59,103 nt of DNA from positions 1 to 59,103 of the forward strand of contig JACPGK010000005.1 of assembly GCA_016182495.1 (NCBI GenBank), in the 5' to 3' direction. The stretch comes from Candidatus Kerfeldbacteria bacterium. GTDB lineage: Bacteria > Patescibacteriota > Patescibacteriia > UBA9570. The notes beneath the pieces were generated by a model. It was not told the DNA's origin. It worked only from the letters and a program-made list of their open reading frames with translations, and did not search any database. The number at the start of each line of letters is the position of its first letter. The first letter of the stretch is position 1. Below, one piece after another: positions 7,252 through 14,656 of the stretch. Made by a program: the position numbers and the translations under genes.

Positions 7252-8819
7252 TACACACTATTATTACACAATCATTAGAACGGCAAGTGAGTGATGCCCT
7301 AAGTTTGCGTACTATTAAAGCCGAAGTGGCTAAACAGTACGGGGTGAGCATGCCTACCAATGCTAGCATATTGGCTGCCTATCACAAACTACTCACCGAA
7401 CAACGTCAGCTCGCTGACCAAAAGTTTTTGCGGTTATTACAAGTGCGTAGCGTGCGTACGTTATCAGGTATTGCGCCAATTACTGTGCTGACAAAACCAT
7501 ACCAATGCCCGGGCCGCTGTATCTATTGTCCAACCGAAGCGAACATGCCAAAAAGTTATATTGATACTGAACCCGGAGCAATGCGGGCGTTGGCCTTGCG
7601 CTTTGATCCGTATCAGCAGGTCACCAAACGGTTACAGGCTTTAGAACAGAATGGCCATATTCCCGAGAAATGCGAACTGATCGTATTAGGTGGCACCTGG
7701 ACAGCCTATCCCAATGATTATCAAGAGTGGTTTATGAAACGATGCTACGATGGCTTTAACGAAGATCATCGGGTTGATGGAGCGGCCGGCTTGGCCGAAG
7801 CCAAGGCGTTAAATGAAACAGCGCGCTATCGGGTAATTGGATGTACCTTAGAAACTCGGCCAGATCATATTGATGAAACTGAAGTAAAACGGTTGCGTTG
7901 GTTTGGGGCTACCCGTATCCAAATTGGCGTACAGTCGTTGAATAAACATGTGTTGGCTTTAAATTTACGCGATCAAACTAATGAGGGTGTGCAACACGCT
8001 ACCAAATTACTCAAAGAGGCCGGTTTAAAAATTACCTATCACATGATGCAAAATTTACCCGGCTCTGTACCGGCCAGTGATTTACAAGATATTAAAACTA
8101 TTTTTTCTGATCCTGGGTATCAACCGGATCATATTAAAATTTATCCATGCGTGGTAGTGAAATCAGCTCCTTTGTATCGCCATTGGAAAGCCGGCCGTTA
8201 TACAACCTACCCACCGGCCGTACTCACAAACTTGTTAGCCGATATTAAAGCTAACGTACCACCGTATGTGCGAATAGAACGCCTGGTGCGTGATATTCCG
8301 GCTAACTCTATTATTGATGGCAATACCATCACCAACCTGCGCCAAATTATGCAACAAAAAGGAGTCCAGTGTGTTTGTATTCGCTGTCGTGAACCACGAG
8401 CCGATACCACTGGAATTGAGCAAGCGGACCTGGTAGTACGTGAATATGATTCGGCTGATGGGCGTGAATATTTTATGTCGTTTGAAGATCCGGATCATAA
8501 AAAATTATTTGCCTTTGTACGTTTGCGCTTACAACACCGATTGAAGCATTGGTATGAAGAACTGCAAGACGCTGCTATTATTCGAGAGCTACATGTGTAC
8601 GGGCAGTTAGTGCCAGTGATGGAATCCTTCGACCAACTCGAAGCGTCTCCAGGTGTACAACACAAAGGGTTTGGCAGAAAATTAATGGAGCAGGCTGAAC
8701 AGATAGCGCGCGGCCAAGGGTTCAAAAAAATTGCCGTGATTGCCGGTGTTGGCGTACGTCAATATTATGAAAAACTAGGCTATCATTTAGATCAAGAGTA
8801 TATGATTAAAATTATATGA
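7239..8819 (+). CDS. elp3: Elp3: tRNA uridine-34 carboxymethylation radical SAM/GNAT enzyme
   Basis: A 526-residue two-domain enzyme. The radical-SAM half carries CX3CX2C (Cys90, Cys94, Cys97; CPGRCIYC), the iron-sulphur/SAM site, followed by the Elp3-typical LGGTWTAYP and GVQSL stretches and a CVCIRCREP zinc-binding-like segment. The C-terminal GNAT half carries the acetyl-CoA loop KGFGRKLM and GVGVRQYYEKLGY. Family members use acetyl-CoA and SAM to install the cm5 group on wobble U34. The reading frame is open to 7185, but that start would lie deep in the divergent gene. ATG 7239 is preferred, and GTG 7287 is possible. No Shine-Dalgarno is visible. Confidence 0.92.
   Translation: MTEALHTIITQSLERQVSDALSLRTIKAEVAKQYGVSMPTNASILAAYHKLLTEQRQLADQKFLRLLQVRSVRTLSGIAPITVLTKPYQCPGRCIYCPTEANMPKSYIDTEPGAMRALALRFDPYQQVTKRLQALEQNGHIPEKCELIVLGGTWTAYPNDYQEWFMKRCYDGFNEDHRVDGAAGLAEAKALNETARYRVIGCTLETRPDHIDETEVKRLRWFGATRIQIGVQSLNKHVLALNLRDQTNEGVQHATKLLKEAGLKITYHMMQNLPGSVPASDLQDIKTIFSDPGYQPDHIKIYPCVVVKSAPLYRHWKAGRYTTYPPAVLTNLLADIKANVPPYVRIERLVRDIPANSIIDGNTITNLRQIMQQKGVQCVCIRCREPRADTTGIEQADLVVREYDSADGREYFMSFEDPDHKKLFAFVRLRLQHRLKHWYEELQDAAIIRELHVYGQLVPVMESFDQLEASPGVQHKGFGRKLMEQAEQIARGQGFKKIAVIAGVGVRQYYEKLGYHLDQEYMIKII
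7258..7286 (-). promoter_or_regulatory. Promoter of the Trm9-like gene, inside elp3
   Basis: Minus-strand TTGCCG (7286-7281) and TAATAG (7263-7258), spacer 17 nt, with the -10 ending 6 nt before the ATG at 7251. The whole element lies within the first codons of elp3 on the opposite strand. Confidence 0.5.
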
Positions 8820-8837
8820 ATATTGTATGTGTCTCGA

Positions 8838-8875
8838 TTGACAACAATACATACATTGTATATACTAAGTATATA
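8838..8875 (+). promoter_or_regulatory. relBE promoter with overlapping palindromic operators
   Basis: TTGACA (8838-8843) and TATACT (8861-8866) are 17 nt apart, a consensus promoter. The start codon follows 8 nt after the -10 box. Two inverted repeats overlap it: ATACA-T-TGTAT at 8851-8861 in the spacer, and TATATACT-A-AGTATATA at 8859-8875 across the -10 box and start point. These are placed as expected for autorepression by a ribbon-helix-helix antitoxin. Confidence 0.75.
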
Positions 8876-9186
8876 TGAATACAGCGATCATCAATATTAA
8901 AACCGACCCTAAAGTAAAACAACAGGCGCAAAAAGTAGCTGAAGATTTAGGCTTGAGTTTAAGTACGGTTATCAATGGGTATCTTAAACAGTTTGTACGT
9001 AATAGAAGTTTTCAAGTCAGTTTATATGGTATCGAGGAACCATCTGATTATTTAATTCAAGCATTACAGACAGCACAAGCTGATGAGGCTGATGGTTGGG
9101 TATCGCCAACCTTCACTAATCTGCACGCTATGACTACTTGGCTGAATAATCCAGAACGGATATATAAAAATGGAAGTCGCGGTTAG
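8875..9186 (+). CDS. RelB/DinJ family antitoxin
   Basis: A 103-residue protein whose first 45 residues fit a ribbon-helix-helix DNA-binding domain (short strand NIKTDPKVKQQA, then helices around AEDLGLSLSTVINGYLKQF), as in RelB and DinJ. The rest is a flexible toxin-binding tail. It should neutralise the RelE-type toxin encoded next to it (17-nt gene overlap) and repress their shared promoter at the palindromes just upstream. The start codon lies so close to the -10 box that the mRNA would be leaderless. The gene follows elp3 on the same strand after a 55-nt gap. Confidence 0.85.
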   Translation: MNTAIINIKTDPKVKQQAQKVAEDLGLSLSTVINGYLKQFVRNRSFQVSLYGIEEPSDYLIQALQTAQADEADGWVSPTFTNLHAMTTWLNNPERIYKNGSRG

Positions 9187-9430
9187 TAGAAATTTTACCA
9201 AGCAATATAGTAAAGCTTCTCATAAAATTCAATTGGCGTTTCAAAATCGAGTACAGTTATTGTTGTCTAATCCACAACACTCGCAATTGCGGTTACACCT
9301 ATTACAAGGTAGGTTAAGAGGTTATTATAGTATAAATATAACGGGTGATTGGCGAGCACTCTTTATCTATCGTAACGACCAGACGATTGTTTTTCAGGCG
9401 ATTGGTACGCATAGTCAGTTGTATAAATAA
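9170..9430 (+). CDS. RelE/YafQ family mRNA-interferase toxin
   Basis: An 86-residue toxin with the YafQ/RelE signature: basic N-terminal helix region, HLLQGRLRGYYSINITGDWRAL, then the C-terminal IGTHSQLY. Members are ribosome-dependent endoribonucleases that cut mRNA in the A site. The catalytic basic and histidine residues of the YafQ branch (the His of the HxLxG stretch, the Arg of DWR and the His of GTHSQLY) all appear to be kept, so it is probably active. It overlaps the antitoxin gene by 17 nt, which couples their translation. Confidence 0.87.
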   Translation: MEVAVSRNFTKQYSKASHKIQLAFQNRVQLLLSNPQHSQLRLHLLQGRLRGYYSINITGDWRALFIYRNDQTIVFQAIGTHSQLYK

Positions 9431-9433
9431 TAT

Positions 9434-9973
9434 ATGTCAACACAAACACAACTGGAATATTATTTTCAACCATTACGCGAAGTGTATCCTAAACTGACTG
9501 CTGCCCAGCGCTTACTGGTGCGTAGTGTACTAGCTGAAAATTTTTTTGATGTTATTCGAGAGCAACTGGCACCACAGTTATACCTGGTATCAGATGAAAA
9601 CTTTATTGAGGAGATGAAACAACGGGTAGCTGTTTTTGTGGCAACTGATGAAATCACCAGTCCTTTGCTTGAAGGTTGTTTTCAAGCAGCTAAACAGCAC
9701 GGGTTGAATTCAATTTTAGCGTTATGTGAATATACGGCCATACAATACAGTGATGCTGAACGGGACTTGCAACGCAATCGAGTATTAGCTAATATTGATG
9801 ACGATACTCGTGAAAGACGGATTGATACTGTACATCAGCAGCAGGTTGAGTTGTTGAGCCAGATTGGAGAGATTTTTCCAGAAATGGCCCCTACTCTCAA
9901 CGATGATTTGACTGAACGCCGTCGTTTGAAATCATTGCCAGAACGTAAGCTTTTCCGCGAACCGATGCACTAA
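9434..9973 (+). CDS. Uncharacterised protein, first of a related pair
   Basis: A 179-residue, mainly helical, soluble and charged protein with no recognised domain, no signal peptide and no membrane segment. It starts 3 nt after the toxin stop, so it should be read from the toxin-antitoxin transcript. It resembles the next gene in layout. Both have an early EY..L then QRL(L/I)VR or QRLIRVI helix, a middle stretch AAKQHGLNSILALCEY (here) versus AAEQLQLHSLAELCGQ (there), and a basic C-terminal end. The two probably arose by duplication. Function is unknown; a role linked to the toxin module is only a guess from position. Confidence 0.7.
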   Translation: MSTQTQLEYYFQPLREVYPKLTAAQRLLVRSVLAENFFDVIREQLAPQLYLVSDENFIEEMKQRVAVFVATDEITSPLLEGCFQAAKQHGLNSILALCEYTAIQYSDAERDLQRNRVLANIDDDTRERRIDTVHQQQVELLSQIGEIFPEMAPTLNDDLTERRRLKSLPERKLFREPMH

Positions 9974-9976
9974 ACT

Positions 9977-10576
9977 ATGTCGTCACCTCATCAACTATTG
10001 GCAGAATACCAGGCCTTAAGCTCGCCTACACAACAGCGACTGATTCGAGTGATTGTGAATACTATACTAGGACGAGCAGTCAGAAATTATTTTGAACAAG
10101 GCTATGCTAACGCTGATACGATGGCCCGCATTGATGCTGTGGAAGCCGCTCGAGACCAGTTTATTCATGGCGATCAGGCTGAAGCGGTATTACATTACTG
10201 TCTACCCGCCGCTGAACAATTACAGCTGCATTCATTGGCGGAACTGTGTGGTCAGTGGTTATTTGAATCGCTGCTGTATACTAATCCAGAATATCGACCA
10301 CGGTCAGATATGCTTGAAATTGACCCAGGTAACATTGATCCTACACCAGTTGAAAAGCGGCCGTTAGTGCGCCTAAAGTTTCAACTGCAAGAATTACAAC
10401 GCAAGCAAGATCAATTACAACATAGTGGTTTGGATCAAACCATCATTGATCAAGCCAGTCAATATGCTCAACGATTAATGACCGAGCACCGACTGGAACA
10501 CCCCCAAGATTATCCAGCTGTAGAAGCTCAAGCTCAATTACGTAAACTCACTCGCCGAACAGAGCCATTTCACTAA
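9977..10576 (+). CDS. Uncharacterised protein, second of a related pair
   Basis: A 199-residue helical soluble protein beginning 3 nt after the preceding gene. It shares its helix pattern and the AAEQLQLHSLAELCGQ-like central segment with that gene, plus a glutamine- and charge-rich, coiled-coil-prone stretch (about 125-150) before the C-terminus. No catalytic motif, membrane segment or signal peptide is visible. It ends 54 nt before glyA, and a separate promoter probably lies in that gap. Unassigned; possibly a lineage-specific protein. Confidence 0.68.
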   Translation: MSSPHQLLAEYQALSSPTQQRLIRVIVNTILGRAVRNYFEQGYANADTMARIDAVEAARDQFIHGDQAEAVLHYCLPAAEQLQLHSLAELCGQWLFESLLYTNPEYRPRSDMLEIDPGNIDPTPVEKRPLVRLKFQLQELQRKQDQLQHSGLDQTIIDQASQYAQRLMTEHRLEHPQDYPAVEAQAQLRKLTRRTEPFH

Positions 10577-10586
10577 TAATAAAATA

Positions 10587-10607
10587 TGCTACAATGCTAA
10601 CGTTAGC
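10587..10607 (+). promoter_or_regulatory. Extended -10 promoter with palindrome before glyA
   Basis: TGCTACAAT (10587-10595) is an extended -10 box. A perfect 12-bp palindrome GCTAACGTTAGC (10596-10607) directly follows and would sit on the transcription start. The glyA ATG is 23 nt further on, with no Shine-Dalgarno. The palindrome may be an operator; as RNA it makes only a 4-bp stem. Confidence 0.45.
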
Positions 10608-10630
10608 TTATTTTTAATTTTTTTATCCAC

Positions 10631-11875
10631 ATGCTGGAGCATCTTCGCCAAACCGACCCTGATTTAGCCCGTTTAATTGAGGGTGAACTGAATCGGCAGC
10701 GTCATAATGTAGAACTGATTCCTTCTGAAAATTTTGTATCGGCGGCCGTACTGGAAGCGCTCGGTAGTGTGTGTACCAATAAATATTCCGAAGGGTATCC
10801 TGGCAAACGGTACTATGGAGGTCAGGAGTGGATTGATCAAATAGAACAGCTAGCGATTGATCGCGCTAAACAAATATTTGGAGCCGAGCATGTTAATGTG
10901 CAGCCATTATCAGGCGCGCCGGCGAATTTAGCCGTATATACTGCCTTATTGCAACCAGGTGATACCATCTTAGGCATGGATTTGTCACATGGTGGGCACT
11001 TAACGCATGGTCATCCGGTGACATTTATGGCCAAGATTTATAATTTTATTCGTTATAAAACTGGAGCAGATGGCTTGATTGATTTTGAGAATTTGCGCCA
11101 GATGGCCTTAGAGCATAAACCCAAGCTAATTTTAGCTGGATTTTCGGCCTATTCGCGCGATCTCGATTATGCCAAGTTTAAAGTCATTGCGGATGAAGTT
11201 GGAGCTTTAACCATGGCTGATATCGCCCATATTGCCGGCTTAATTGCTGCTGGCGAACTGAATAATCCAGTACCGATTTTTGATGTAGTCTCTACCACTA
11301 CCCACAAAACATTACGCGGTCCCCGTGGTGGCATGATTATGTGCCAGGCCAAGCACGCCAAAGCCATTAATAAAGCTGTCTTTCCAGGCTTACAAGGAGG
11401 ACCACACGAACATCAAATTGCTGCCCTGGCCGTAGCCTTAGGCGAAGCTATGACTCCGGCGTTTAAAGACTATGCCAAACAGATTCGAATAAACGCCAAA
11501 GTATTGTGTGCTGCCCTAAAAGCAGGCGGTTTGAAGATTATGCATGGTGGCATGACTGATAATCATCTTATTTTAGCTGACGTTACCCCACTAGGCATTA
11601 CTGGTAAAATTGCTCAAACTGTACTAGATGAAGTGAGCATTACTTTAAATATGAATACCATTCCAGATGATCTCCGTGGCCCACTCGATCCATCCGGTAT
11701 CCGCTTGGGCACACCAGCCATGACTACCCGTGGCATGAAAGAATCCGAAATGGAACAAATTGCTGGCTTGATTTTAAAAACACTACAACAACCTAACAAT
11801 GCTACAGTCAAAGCCGAAGTCAAACAGGCTGTACATGATTTAACTGATCGGTTCCCCTTGTATCCAAATTTTTAA
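10631..11875 (+). CDS. glyA: Serine hydroxymethyltransferase
   Basis: A 414-residue PLP enzyme that converts serine and tetrahydrofolate to glycine and methylene-tetrahydrofolate. Family landmarks include the start LIEGELNRQRHNVELIPSEN, YPGKRYYGG, DMADIAH-type segment (MADIAHIAGL) and the PLP-binding lysine in TTTHKTLRGPRGG (Lys226). Length is normal for bacterial GlyA. It begins after an extended -10 promoter and is followed 3 nt later by ychF, so the two are likely co-transcribed. All catalytic landmarks appear intact. Confidence 0.96.
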   Translation: MLEHLRQTDPDLARLIEGELNRQRHNVELIPSENFVSAAVLEALGSVCTNKYSEGYPGKRYYGGQEWIDQIEQLAIDRAKQIFGAEHVNVQPLSGAPANLAVYTALLQPGDTILGMDLSHGGHLTHGHPVTFMAKIYNFIRYKTGADGLIDFENLRQMALEHKPKLILAGFSAYSRDLDYAKFKVIADEVGALTMADIAHIAGLIAAGELNNPVPIFDVVSTTTHKTLRGPRGGMIMCQAKHAKAINKAVFPGLQGGPHEHQIAALAVALGEAMTPAFKDYAKQIRINAKVLCAALKAGGLKIMHGGMTDNHLILADVTPLGITGKIAQTVLDEVSITLNMNTIPDDLRGPLDPSGIRLGTPAMTTRGMKESEMEQIAGLILKTLQQPNNATVKAEVKQAVHDLTDRFPLYPNF

Positions 11876-11878
11876 ACA

Positions 11879-12934
11879 ATGAGTTTACAAATCGGTATTG
11901 TTGGTTTGCCTAATGTTGGCAAATCAACCTTGTTCAAGGCCCTAACAAAAATTCAGGTTGATGCCAGTAATTATCCGTTTTGTACAATCGATCCTAATGT
12001 TGGAGTAGTGCCAGTGCCTGATGAGCGTTTGCATCAGCTGGCTGCCTTGGCCCAATCAAAAAAAACCGTCCCAGCTGTGATTGAGTTTGTTGATATTGCC
12101 GGCTTGGTAGCTGGTGCCCATAAAGGCGAAGGTTTAGGTAATCAATTTTTAGCGAACATTCGGGAAGTGGATGCGATTGTGCAGGTAGTGCGAGCCTTTA
12201 GTGATAGTAACGTAACGCACGTGCATGGCAAGATTAACCCCACTACTGATGCCGAGGTGATTAATTTAGAATTAGTGATGGCCGATGTTCAGCAAGTGCA
12301 GAAGTACCAAGAAAAATTGGAGAAAAAAGTGCGTGGCCAAGATAAAACTGCCATAAAAGAAAAAATCGTGGTTGATAAATTATTGACTGCCTTACAAGCT
12401 GGCCAGTTAGCCAGTAGTGTAGTACTTGATCCTGAACAAGAAGAGCCCCTAATTACACATTTGAATTTACTCACTCGTAAACCAATGTTGTACGTGTTGA
12501 ATGTGGATGAAAATAGTCAAACTGATACTAGTGCTGTAGGCATATCAATTTCTGCTAAAATCGAAGCGGAATTATCAGAATTGCCCGAAGCCGAAGCCAA
12601 AGAAATGATGACGGCGTTAGGTGTGCAGCAAACTGGCTTAGAAAAATTAATCGCGGCTAGCTATCAGTTATTAAATTTACAATCGTTTTTAACCACTGGT
12701 CCAGATGAAACTCGAGCCTGGACAATTCAGCGGGGTTGGTTAGCGCCGCAAGCGGCCGGAGTGATTCATAGTGATTTTGAAGCAAAATTTATCCGGGCTG
12801 AAGTGATTAGTTGGCAGCAATTAGTCGAAGCGGGCAGCTGGAGTGCTGCCCGCGATCGAGGCTGGGTGCGAATGGAAGGTAAACATTACCAAGTGCAGGA
12901 CGGCGATGTGATGGTATTTCATCACGCTGCCTAA
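11879..12934 (+). CDS. ychF: Ribosome-binding ATPase YchF (Obg-related)
   Basis: A 351-residue P-loop protein of the Obg family. The P-loop is GLPNVGKST (residues 9-17), followed by NYPFCTIDPNVG, the G3 region DIAGLVAGAHKGEGLGN, and the nucleotide-specificity motif LNVDE, whose Glu explains the ATP preference of YchF. The C-terminal part (about 265-351) is a TGS domain. It binds ribosomes and is linked to stress and translation control in other bacteria. It begins 3 nt after glyA and ends 3 nt from the convergent gene on the other strand. Confidence 0.96.
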   Translation: MSLQIGIVGLPNVGKSTLFKALTKIQVDASNYPFCTIDPNVGVVPVPDERLHQLAALAQSKKTVPAVIEFVDIAGLVAGAHKGEGLGNQFLANIREVDAIVQVVRAFSDSNVTHVHGKINPTTDAEVINLELVMADVQQVQKYQEKLEKKVRGQDKTAIKEKIVVDKLLTALQAGQLASSVVLDPEQEEPLITHLNLLTRKPMLYVLNVDENSQTDTSAVGISISAKIEAELSELPEAEAKEMMTALGVQQTGLEKLIAASYQLLNLQSFLTTGPDETRAWTIQRGWLAPQAAGVIHSDFEAKFIRAEVISWQQLVEAGSWSAARDRGWVRMEGKHYQVQDGDVMVFHHAA

Positions 12935-12937
12935 TTG

Positions 12938-14605
12938 CTATTTTTTCACTTTTACTTTCATGGTAGAACCTTCTACGATGTTACTGGCTAGTTGTTGTTC
13001 GGCGGCAGTACCGTAGGCTGCTCGGCGACCGAGCGAGACGGTAAAGGTATCGCCCACTTTAAGTTTTCTGGCACCTTTATATTTCAGTACAGCCGCAGCG
13101 ACATCTTTCACTTTAATGCGATCAACTTCTTTGTCATTGATATATAAAATTAGCTGATCACCTTTGCTAATACTTTTACTGGATACCTTCAAACGAAATA
13201 CTTCACCTTTGGCCGTGACAGTTTTGGTTTTACTAGCGAATAAACTCAACACCGCATTGGTTTTTGGCGCTGATAAAATGGTAGTTTCTTCAGTTGGTTC
13301 AATTGGTAATTGTTCATCCAAATGCAGCACATAAATGCGCGATTGATCAGTAGAATTTTGAGTACCAAACAGTAACACTTTTTTATTCTTACCGTTATCG
13401 GTAATGGTACGGTTAGCCACGCTCACTACTTCACGTTCATCCGCCCCGCCGCCTAAACCACTATCAATTAATTGCATCAGTTCATTATCAGTGTTCAGTG
13501 CCAAGGTGCGTGTGCCGAACTCGCCATTACTGGTAAACAGGGCTAGGTATTGTCGATCAGTACCAAAGGTATGGCTCAATGTCATTTTATTGATGATCTC
13601 ATCACTTGATTCGAGTTGCACAATTTCTTCCCAGGTTGGTTCAGTCGCAGCTAAATCGTAAGCAAACACACTGGCGCCATTGTCGACATCTTGATTGCCA
13701 ACATAGACATGATTATTAAATACGGCCACGGCTGGTAAATTATAACCCATGGTTTGTTCGCCAGAGATATCTTCTAAATACCCCTCACCAATTGTCACAT
13801 AGGTTGCGCCATCAAAACTCATCACCTCGCCACTAGTGAAGGCTAGGTAAATTAAACCATTTGGATCAGGTTGACTGGCCTCTAACGGCACTCCAGTAGG
13901 TTGACCGGGTAAATCAGTGCGGTCGCTCCAGGTAGTACCATCCCACAAAGAAACACCGCCAGTGAAAAACATAACTAGTTGTTGATTATCTTCGGTGCCA
14001 ACCACAGCCGCAGTGGGATACGATGTATTCATATTGTTCCCTTGATCGGGCTGATCAGGATTTTGTTGATCAGGTGGAGGAGGGAGTGGCTCACCTTCTT
14101 GAATAGCAGCAGTAGGCTGTTGGTCATTACTATCTTCGGTGAGGTTAGTATGTACAATGGTGGCAGAGGTTAAATCGGTTTGCTGAAATACATGATTGCC
14201 ATCTTCACAGTTAGCAGCAAAGTAGGTAGCATTGTTATACATCAACATAGTATGACGACCAATTTGACCGCAGGTATGTTCTGCTAATGGGTTCGTATCA
14301 GCTTGAGCCCACTCTAACCCTAGAGCATCTTCTGCCACCCACAGTTCAGCACTATCAGAGTTAGTGGTATAGGCAAAAAAACCAGCTTGATCAGGAATAA
14401 AACCTAGCACTGATTCGGTGTTGGCGCCAACGCTAGCTTCTAAATGAGCCACTTCGTACAAGGCTCCAAACACGGTACTATTGGCTGTGACCGTTTCTTC
14501 AGCGGCCCTACCTGATTCTACCGTACTGACTAAGCTGGTAGTAACCACAGCCATAATCATGGCTGCTAACGAGGAACCAATCAAATGACTATTTTTTACT
14601 TTCAT
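12938..14605 (-). CDS. Secreted protein of unknown function, propeller-like
   Basis: A 555-residue protein with an N-terminal signal/anchor segment (about residues 9-31, ending near SGRAAEE). A body of short repeated strands follows (phrases such as SLWDGTTWSDRT, VMSFDGATYVTIGEGY, VYVGNQDVDNG) that look like a beta-propeller of the sort found in sensor or Kelch-like proteins. A proline/glutamine/asparagine-rich linker (near 170-190) interrupts it, and the last 95 residues form a lysine-rich beta domain. There is no catalytic motif. It should be exported and cell-surface or envelope bound. The start region carries three 8-bp tandem repeats. Assignment as a propeller is a reading of pattern only. 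Confidence 0.65.
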   Translation of the reverse strand: MKVKNSHLIGSSLAAMIMAVVTTSLVSTVESGRAAEETVTANSTVFGALYEVAHLEASVGANTESVLGFIPDQAGFFAYTTNSDSAELWVAEDALGLEWAQADTNPLAEHTCGQIGRHTMLMYNNATYFAANCEDGNHVFQQTDLTSATIVHTNLTEDSNDQQPTAAIQEGEPLPPPPDQQNPDQPDQGNNMNTSYPTAAVVGTEDNQQLVMFFTGGVSLWDGTTWSDRTDLPGQPTGVPLEASQPDPNGLIYLAFTSGEVMSFDGATYVTIGEGYLEDISGEQTMGYNLPAVAVFNNHVYVGNQDVDNGASVFAYDLAATEPTWEEIVQLESSDEIINKMTLSHTFGTDRQYLALFTSNGEFGTRTLALNTDNELMQLIDSGLGGGADEREVVSVANRTITDNGKNKKVLLFGTQNSTDQSRIYVLHLDEQLPIEPTEETTILSAPKTNAVLSLFASKTKTVTAKGEVFRLKVSSKSISKGDQLILYINDKEVDRIKVKDVAAAVLKYKGARKLKVGDTFTVSLGRRAAYGTAAEQQLASNIVEGSTMKVKVKK

Positions 14606-14627
14606 AAGAGTATAAGAGTATAAGAGT
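14604..14627. repeat. Three tandem copies of an 8-bp unit at a gene start
   Basis: The + strand reads ATAAGAGT three times without interruption (14604-14611, 14612-14619, 14620-14627), running into the start codon of the secreted protein at 14605. On the coding strand each unit junction makes a TATACT box, so copy-number change would shift candidate -10 boxes relative to the ATG. Confidence 0.85.
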
Positions 14628-14656
14628 AATGACTCTAAATATTTATTTTTTATAAT

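Noticed and set aside
9434-10576. Third and fourth components of a known toxin-antitoxin-chaperone system
   Set aside because: No SecB-like or other known chaperone motif is visible; adjacency alone is not enough.
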